DNA of 64,000 bases from Rhexocercosporidium sp. MPI-PUGE-AT-0058 (lineage: Eukaryota; Ascomycota; Leotiomycetes; Helotiales). The DNA is taken from assembly GCA_020746875.1 (NCBI GenBank), contig JAGTJL010000017.1:682001-746000 (forward strand), read 5' to 3'. Of this stretch, positions 58,307-64,000 are shown in pieces. Each line of letters begins with the position of its first letter. Position 1 is the stretch's first letter. The position numbers and the translations under genes are program-made. The notes under the pieces were generated by a model. It saw nothing but the letters and a program-made list of their open reading frames with translations. It had not been told where the DNA came from and ran no database searches.

Positions 58307-59866
58307 CTTCCCACACTTAGATGAGACTCAACCAACAGACTAGAAGTGTTGAAGATAGAGGGATGAAGTAGTGTAAAGGAAGGCATCGCGCTGAGGAAAA
58401 CACAAGGTCTTATACTCAAGGAGAAAGATCAGATCGAACAAGGCTCATGTAAGAGGCGCACCAAGGAGGAAGGCGTACCTGAATTCGAACATCGACGCCG
58501 GCGTTAATCCAGAATATTCGTACGCCACCAGATCAGCCTACCTGTCTTGAAGGTTTGCCCGTCCATAAACGGTCTCGGCATCAAGAGCAAACCGGGTGTA
58601 CTCACCCTTGGCTGAGAGCTATTTTGGCTGGCGCATATGTGACACCTGCCTCGAAGAGCGGCCAATTTGTCGATCCCACCACACGTTTTTGCCGACATGT
58701 CTATTGAACGTGTCGAACATCCCAAGCCTACCAATTTCTATCATAAGCAACTGGATGAAGCTGTACAGCCACAGCTCTCCGACCAATAAGAACCACACGT
58801 GGAGGAGACGGGAGGAGAGAAAACAGGGACGATGTTGCCTCGCTAGGCACTGTACAAGGATGCCCAGCTAGACTGCGGCTTGTAGCTTTTCTGGGACTAG
58901 ACGATCTCAATCGCTGTCCATGTAGAAATAAGGTTTTGAGCTTGCGTGCGAAGCATCAGAAAGCGCAACAGTTTTCATTTCTTGGCATTGGAATTGACAG
59001 CGGAACCGGGCTGTTGCATTTTAGATATTCGAAGTCTGAAGGCGTTGGACACGGCTATCTGAATCCACGTTGCCCATTGGCAAAATTCAGGCGTGTTCCT
59101 AGCCAAGTTCTATTCTTTTAGGGCTTAAGAATGGTGTGTGGCTATAGTAACTTCTACAAGGAAACTCTCATTACCGATGTAAAGCCACCTTGCCCCAACC
59201 TCAACTTCAACCCATGTACCCCAAACTAACTTCGGTTTACTCCACTACTCCGCACAGTACATATCGAAATGCACATTACCACATGAGACCCAATTTCGGA
59301 GAATCTACTACCGAAATCCGGAACTTTCGAATGTCTGGATGCCTCTTCGTTTTTACACTTTCAATAAGATACAAAGTTTGGACATTCCACCGACTGAGGT
59401 AAAAGCAGAAGCACGGAAACATATTTCTGCAGGGCCAAACGAGGAAATGAATGCTATTGGAAGTTTTATCGTTTTTAAAATAGAAGTAAAAAACACTGTA
59501 TTAGCCTGTCTTTCCGATTTACAAAGGTGGTGATGATGGATGCGTTTTCAAGCTTGTAGATGCAGTAATGTAGTATTCTGTCTACTTTCTTCGTCTATTA
59601 GAATTACGAGATACAATGTTGGATTCAAACTTATGCTCTCTTTGCATTAGTACTTTACCTAAAGGGGGAAGGCAAAGGATACTTGGAGAAATTGCCTGGT
59701 TTTCTGGGAGAAAGGTAGGAAGTTTGACAGATGAAGGGGGCGGGCTTGTATAGATTCTAAAACTGGCATCTTGCTCTTCGAATCTTCTGATAGTCTATTC
59801 GTCTACATCTGTCTACGACATGAAAGCGCCGAGGAATTTGGCTAGCTCAATCGTCCATGTTTGGGT
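58307..59866. other. Intergenic region, no gene seen
   Basis: 1.56 kb between two minus-strand genes. Short frames (58504-58734, 58596-58871, 59190-59402) lack any family features. No repeats were recognised. Confidence 0.4.
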
Positions 59867-61972
59867 CTATAATTCTTCTCTTCCATCTCCCATGATCCTT
59901 TGAATACCATCACGCAACAGGTTTTGCAAGCCCTCATAGAACTTCGCTTGTTCGCGGCCAACAGCCGAGTCGCTTGGTGGGGGGAACACCCTCCTTCCAC
60001 CCATCCAAGTCTCCTTCACAACCACATCTCTCAAACTTCTCCCCGTCTCATCCGGCCAAACATTTCTATCAAGCACAATCCAATCCGCCCAATTACCCAC
60101 CTCAATAGCACCTGCCTTCCCCTCCTTAAACCAGCCATACGCAGCATTTCTCGTGAACCCCAGTACAGCCTGCTCAACAGTCAACGATTCCTCTGGATGC
60201 CATCCTTGGGGACCTGCAGGACTAGTGCCAGTGTGTGGGTTTAGACGTGTGACAGCTGCGTACATTCCCTCGAATGGAGAGGGTGGCTCAACGGGAAAGT
60301 CGGAGCCGAGGACTGGCCCGGGGTATTTGGATGTTTTGGAGATGGATTTCGATGGGAAGAGGCTGGCCATTCGATAGGCTGAGTGAGATGTGCGCTCGTT
60401 TCCAAGTCGATCAAGCGCATACGCCATATCAGAGGTTGCATGAGTAGGCTTGAGACACTGTTAGAGTTTGTTTGTAAAAGATGGCTTACCTACCTGTATA
60501 CTTGGGATGATTCCCATTTTTGCGATGCGCTTCTGGTCGTCTGGATGCTGTTTTCGGTCAACACTTGGACGGATGCTGTACAGCTAGCCCAGGATAGAAA
60601 TACTGACAATGATCTGCGCGTGTTCAATCCTCAATCTCTTCGCCTCGTTGCACCCATCACAATCGGATCCGAGAACGTTCTCGAAAGCGTCCACTGCCGC
60701 TCTGTTCGCCCGATCTCCAATGGCGTGGATATTGACTTGGAAACCGGCATTGAACCACTGCCGATGTCAACAAGTCATCACGAAGTGTATAGATTGGGCA
60801 CACCTTATTAACAACCGTAGTCAACTCTGTCTCATTGATCAACATCGTGCCACTCGTGTCGTCCTTATCCGAGTAAGGTTCCAACAACGCAGCACCCCAA
60901 GACCCCAGCGCTCCATCAGCGAAAAGCTTCACTCCTCCCAGCATCAAAGTACTGCCTCCCATTCCTTCCGTGGTCGGTGCATCCAGCAACTTCAAGTCCT
61001 TAGTCTCATTGGGACAATAAGTATTCCTCTCTGCACACTCCAGCATGACATTGATCCTGAGTGTAAGTTCCCCCTTCTCAGCTAAAGATTCAAGGATAGC
61101 CACGTCCTCTGGTCTCATCCCAGCATCTCCAACTCCAATGATACCAACTTTGTTCAGCTCGGCAAAGGCAGTCTTGAACCAGCGTGTCTTTTGGGCAACG
61201 TCTGGTTTCGGTGCTACTGGGTAGACGATCACATCCATGGCATTATCGCAGAAAACTCCTGGACCAGGATCTGTGACGATAACACCGCCTGGTGGTGCTT
61301 CTGGGAGTGGTTTCAGGAGAAGATCGAGTACTTTTTGAGATGTGAGGACACAGTGAACATCAACACGATCAAGCATAATATAAAGATCTGCCAGCGCTGG
61401 GTCTTCAGCAAGCTCTTTCTGGAAGTTCATCAGTACACGATTTCTCATAAAGACATGGTGTTCGTCTATCTGCCTCACGTAGAACTTACAGCCGTGGGCA
61501 TAACTCCTCCAAAGAAGGCTTGATCCCATCCAATGCCTCGAATCCACTTCTCACGTGAGCCATATTCCTGCCCCTTATGAGTCTCCAAGAACGTCTTGAT
61601 TCTGTTCCTCACCTCCTCCATGCTATCCGCACCATACAACGAGACAGACTCAAGCATCTCCCCATACTGCAGAATATGTCCATGACTTTCAATGATCCCT
61701 GGAAGAACATACCCATCTAGAAACGCTATCTCCTCATCCCTTCCGGTTGGGACTTCAGCCAACACTTCAGCGAACAGTCCATCTTGAACTCTGAAGCATT
61801 GAGCATGCGGCAGTGAAGTGTTCAAGGTTGTGATCGATGATGAAGCGGGGTTGGAGAGGCAGTAGAGAGCGGGGTTGGAAGACTTGCTCTCTGCGAGCAT
61901 GAGACTAGCCACCAGTGCTAGAAAAGCTGTACTTATGACTCCTAATATTGCGAGCCCTCGGTATTGAGCCAT
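59867..61972 (-). CDS. Membrane-anchored amidohydrolase (amidohydrolase-3/YtcJ-like)
   Basis: Exons 61972-61490, 61418-60804, 60757-60608, 60547-60494 and 60448-59867 give 627 residues. An N-terminal anchor (about 6-28, [20 protein letters not shown]) is followed by a metal-dependent hydrolase barrel. Key blocks are [17 protein letters not shown] with the HxH metal motif, [88 protein letters not shown] (metal His), LRIEHAQII (metal His) and [21 protein letters not shown] (catalytic Asp). The C-terminal part has [17 protein letters not shown] and [10 protein letters not shown]. The family hydrolyses C-N bonds in varied amides; the substrate is unknown. All introns are in phase 0. Confidence 0.92.
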
Positions 61973-62798
61973 TTTAGACCAATTGAGATGTGGGTGAGAA
62001 CTGAAGATTGCTTGATGTTGAATTGTTAGCTTGTGGAAGGCTTATCGATAAGCGTAAATCATAGGTCACGTGGAAGCCTCCGACTTTTGTGCTCCTGAGT
62101 AAATGTATCTTGTACTACCAAGACGGTAGACCATGGCTGTTGTGTAAGTATCCTCCTCAGCTTAAATCTCGTCTGAGTTGTGAAGGCCAATTTCATGGTG
62201 AATGGTTCATGGTAGCCCTCTCTAAGCAATGAATTTTGGGTAGCTTCGCTTACAGACCTGCAAAATAAACATGTTGATTAGACTGTCCCTCAACTTGGGA
62301 GATGCCGTCTTTCTGCATCGATTTTGGCACTATTCTTTAATCCCTCAGTATTGGAGTCGGTTAAGCTTTGTAGATTGTACATAAATTCCACACCAGTCTC
62401 GATAACGTCAAGTGATCTGCTTATCGTCCTGTGTCGAAGCGAACTTCCCATTGTGGCTACAAAGTAATGTTTAACCAGCCCCAAATCTCATAATCTCCGC
62501 AGGAAGCACAATGATGATACTATTTATAGTGACAATATACAGCACAAAGACTTCGAATGGCTGGAACGTACCGCCTAAAGGTTGGATCCTTGGCGAACGA
62601 ATTTAGGCGCACGAGCAATATATCGAACCGAGATGGTCTCCTGATCCTTGGAACGATATATTATAATTTCCTGGGTATATAGCTTCCTGTGTCGTCGCTA
62701 TCATGCCGATCTCATCTTCTGCATCTCTATTCCCCATCAAAAAAAACAATCAAAAAAAAAACATACAACCCGACCCAAACACTCCCCTCCATTAAGCC
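61973..62798. other. Intergenic region, no gene seen
   Basis: 0.83 kb divergent region between the amidohydrolase gene and the small secreted protein gene. Two A-tracts (aaaaaacaatcaaaaaaaaa) lie just before 62762. A plausible TATA-like element is atatattataa near 62656-62666. Confidence 0.4.
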
Positions 62799-63140
62799 AT
62801 GTATCTCAAAGCCACCACTACCCTAACCCTCTCCTTTCTAACTCTCCTCCCCATCGCCAAAGGCTGCGTCAACACCTTCACAAAAGTTCAGAGCAATCTC
62901 ATGGAAGGCTTCATCCAAGATAATGGCATCCAAGTATGCACAGCGACTAACAAGGGGAGGGGACTCGACAATCATTTTTGGTTCGACTGTATTCGCGGCT
63001 TTGCAGCTTGGACGGATGATGGCCGTTTAGTTGCTTATGCGCATGATGGTGTTGATTACCGGATGCGTCCGCAGAGTTGTGCGGAGGATTTGATCAGGAA
63101 TGAGAAGGTTATCTTGTGTGCTGGAGCGGCGTATTGTTGA
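62799..63140 (+). CDS. Small secreted cysteine-containing protein (effector candidate)
   Basis: An intronless 113-residue protein with a clear signal peptide (about 1-22: TLTLSFLTLLPIAKG). The mature part of about 91 residues has six cysteines (GCVN, VCTA, DCIR, SCAE, LCAG and the C-terminal Cys), allowing three disulfides. It ends at the last Cys. No conserved domain was recognised. Size, secretion and even cysteine number fit apoplastic effectors or small wall-associated proteins of filamentous fungi, but no function should be inferred beyond secretion. A good ATG context (aagccATG) supports the start. Confidence 0.72.
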   Translation: MYLKATTTLTLSFLTLLPIAKGCVNTFTKVQSNLMEGFIQDNGIQVCTATNKGRGLDNHFWFDCIRGFAAWTDDGRLVAYAHDGVDYRMRPQSCAEDLIRNEKVILCAGAAYC

Positions 63141-63483
63141 AGGGTTGGGGGTGTGGGTTGCGATTGGTGCTTGACGGGTAAGTGGATCAGCACCTTTTTT
63201 TTGTCCTGCAGACCTATTGCGACATATAGGGCAGGGAAACTATTTCGATGCATGCTGACCTTGGTACTAGACGACAAGTGCTTTGGAAATTTCGGTCCCT
63301 GAACCTGCGATACACTTTTCGTAACTACGGAAGGAGCCTTGGAGAGAGTTTGCTGGCAAAGTAGCGAGTTAAACATAAAACAATTCAAAGGTGCATATTC
63401 TCCCTGGTGATTTTGAAGTGAAGATCCATCCTTCTATGTGTGCATGCTTATGGGTATCTAATGATAAAACAAAAATTCAAGAA
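63141..63483. other. Intergenic region, no gene seen
   Basis: 343 bp between convergent genes, holding their 3' ends. The minus frame at 63056-63388 overlaps the small secreted protein gene and is not supported. Confidence 0.4.
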
Positions 63484-64000
63484 TCAATAGAAAGCCGTAG
63501 CTTTCTTATCACCTAGCCCCAGATCCCCCAGATCCCAATTCCGCTCCACCGTGGCCATTTGTGAGTAATGATTGAAAGAAGTACTATTCGTCGTTCCATG
63601 TGCAGTAGTCGGTACCGCGTCACCTATCAACAGGGAGAAGACTTTGTTGTTACTTAGGTAATTTGCTGTCTCGTCGAAAGCTATCTATTTGTTAGCTACG
63701 CTCGTCTTGCCTTGGGATGTCTTGAGTAAGGTAATTTTTCTCACTGATGAGCACGAGTGTTCGCTTCATGAAATGCGGATTGCTTAAGAGAGGCTCGACG
63801 AACGACCGCATCCATTTTCCTGCTACGGTAACCGATGTATCATGTCCGTCGTTGGCTGTTGATGTTAGTCTGAGGTGCCGTCTGGAGCGACTGGTAGAAC
63901 ATACTCATATTCGGCGTGATGAACATCCATTGCGGCAGTCTGTTTTCTTCTAAATCTCGTTCGAACATAGTGAAGTTCTTGCTCTTTGCAAGGCGACTAG
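63484..64000 (-). CDS. Acid phosphatase (phosphoesterase family), 3' part, cut by window end
   Basis: Exons (from the window edge) 64000-63905, 63855-63745 and 63680-63484 encode the last about 134 residues. They match fungal secreted acid phosphatases of the PHOA type: SRLAKSKNFTMFERDLEENR, LPQWMFITPNMTNDGHDTSV (catalytic/metal NDGHD), VAGKWMRSFVEPLL, FMKRTLVLITFDETANYLSN (FDE metal motif), KVFSLLIGDAVPTTAHGTTN, FNHYSQMATVERNWDLGDLG. The protein ends shortly after (GDKKATAFY), as usual for the family. Both introns are about 50-65 bp with normal signals. The upstream two thirds lie beyond the window. Such enzymes release phosphate outside the cell and are typically phosphate-repressed. Confidence 0.88.

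Overview
This window is nuclear DNA of a filamentous ascomycete (Pezizomycotina). Nearly every gene can be assembled from exons joined by short GT-AG introns, mostly 45-60 bp, with a CTAAC-type branch site just upstream of the acceptor. The proteins include typical filamentous-fungal families: a Zn2Cys6 regulator, large MFS transporters, a bifunctional-type ATP sulfurylase with an APS-kinase-like tail, mucin-like wall proteins, a secreted lysophospholipase and a small cysteine-rich secreted protein. Helotiales-like affinity is my guess and is not demonstrated. All exon models were built by eye from reading frame, splice signals and family knowledge. Each coding length is a multiple of three.

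Layout. 0.2-8.9 kb: a TRF/Taz1-like telobox Myb protein (minus), Gdt1 cation transporter (plus), L-rhamnose mutarotase-like protein (plus) and a mitochondrial thioredoxin-fold protein (minus). 9.7-17.1 kb: a large DHA1-type MFS transporter with a GC-AG intron, an F-box-like protein, and an acidic conserved protein of unknown function. 18.4-23.8 kb: Isd11 and ATP sulfurylase facing apart, then a short Zn2Cys6 regulator. 24.3-26.1 kb: a decayed block with a SET-domain pseudogene carrying four in-frame stops and a probable M20-peptidase fragment. 26.2-34.3 kb: a fungal transcription-factor-domain protein without a zinc cluster, a tartrate/D-malate dehydrogenase, a D-glycerate 3-kinase and an ACS-family MFS permease. 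34.8-43.1 kb: an EI24-like membrane protein, a 1,081-residue mucin-like wall protein and an Ayr1-like reductase. 43.1-46.9 kb: a gene-poor stretch with a TA-flanked MITE and microsatellites. 46.9-63.1 kb: an SH3 protein with CxxC pairs, a membrane-anchored methyltransferase-like protein, an 888-residue protein of unknown function, a lysophospholipase, a membrane-anchored amidohydrolase and a small secreted cysteine-rich protein. 63.5-64.0 kb: the 3' part of an acid phosphatase that runs off the window.

The most interesting association is at 26.2-34.3 kb. The dehydrogenase and the D-glycerate kinase are divergent from one 439-bp promoter. An anion-type permease and a regulator-like gene flank them. 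In bacteria, a dehydrogenase of this family converts meso-tartrate to D-glycerate, and glycerate kinase passes that to glycolysis as 3-phosphoglycerate (or 2-phosphoglycerate). The block therefore reads as a candidate tartrate or D-malate utilisation cluster. This is inference from family membership and gene order; substrate and co-regulation are untested.
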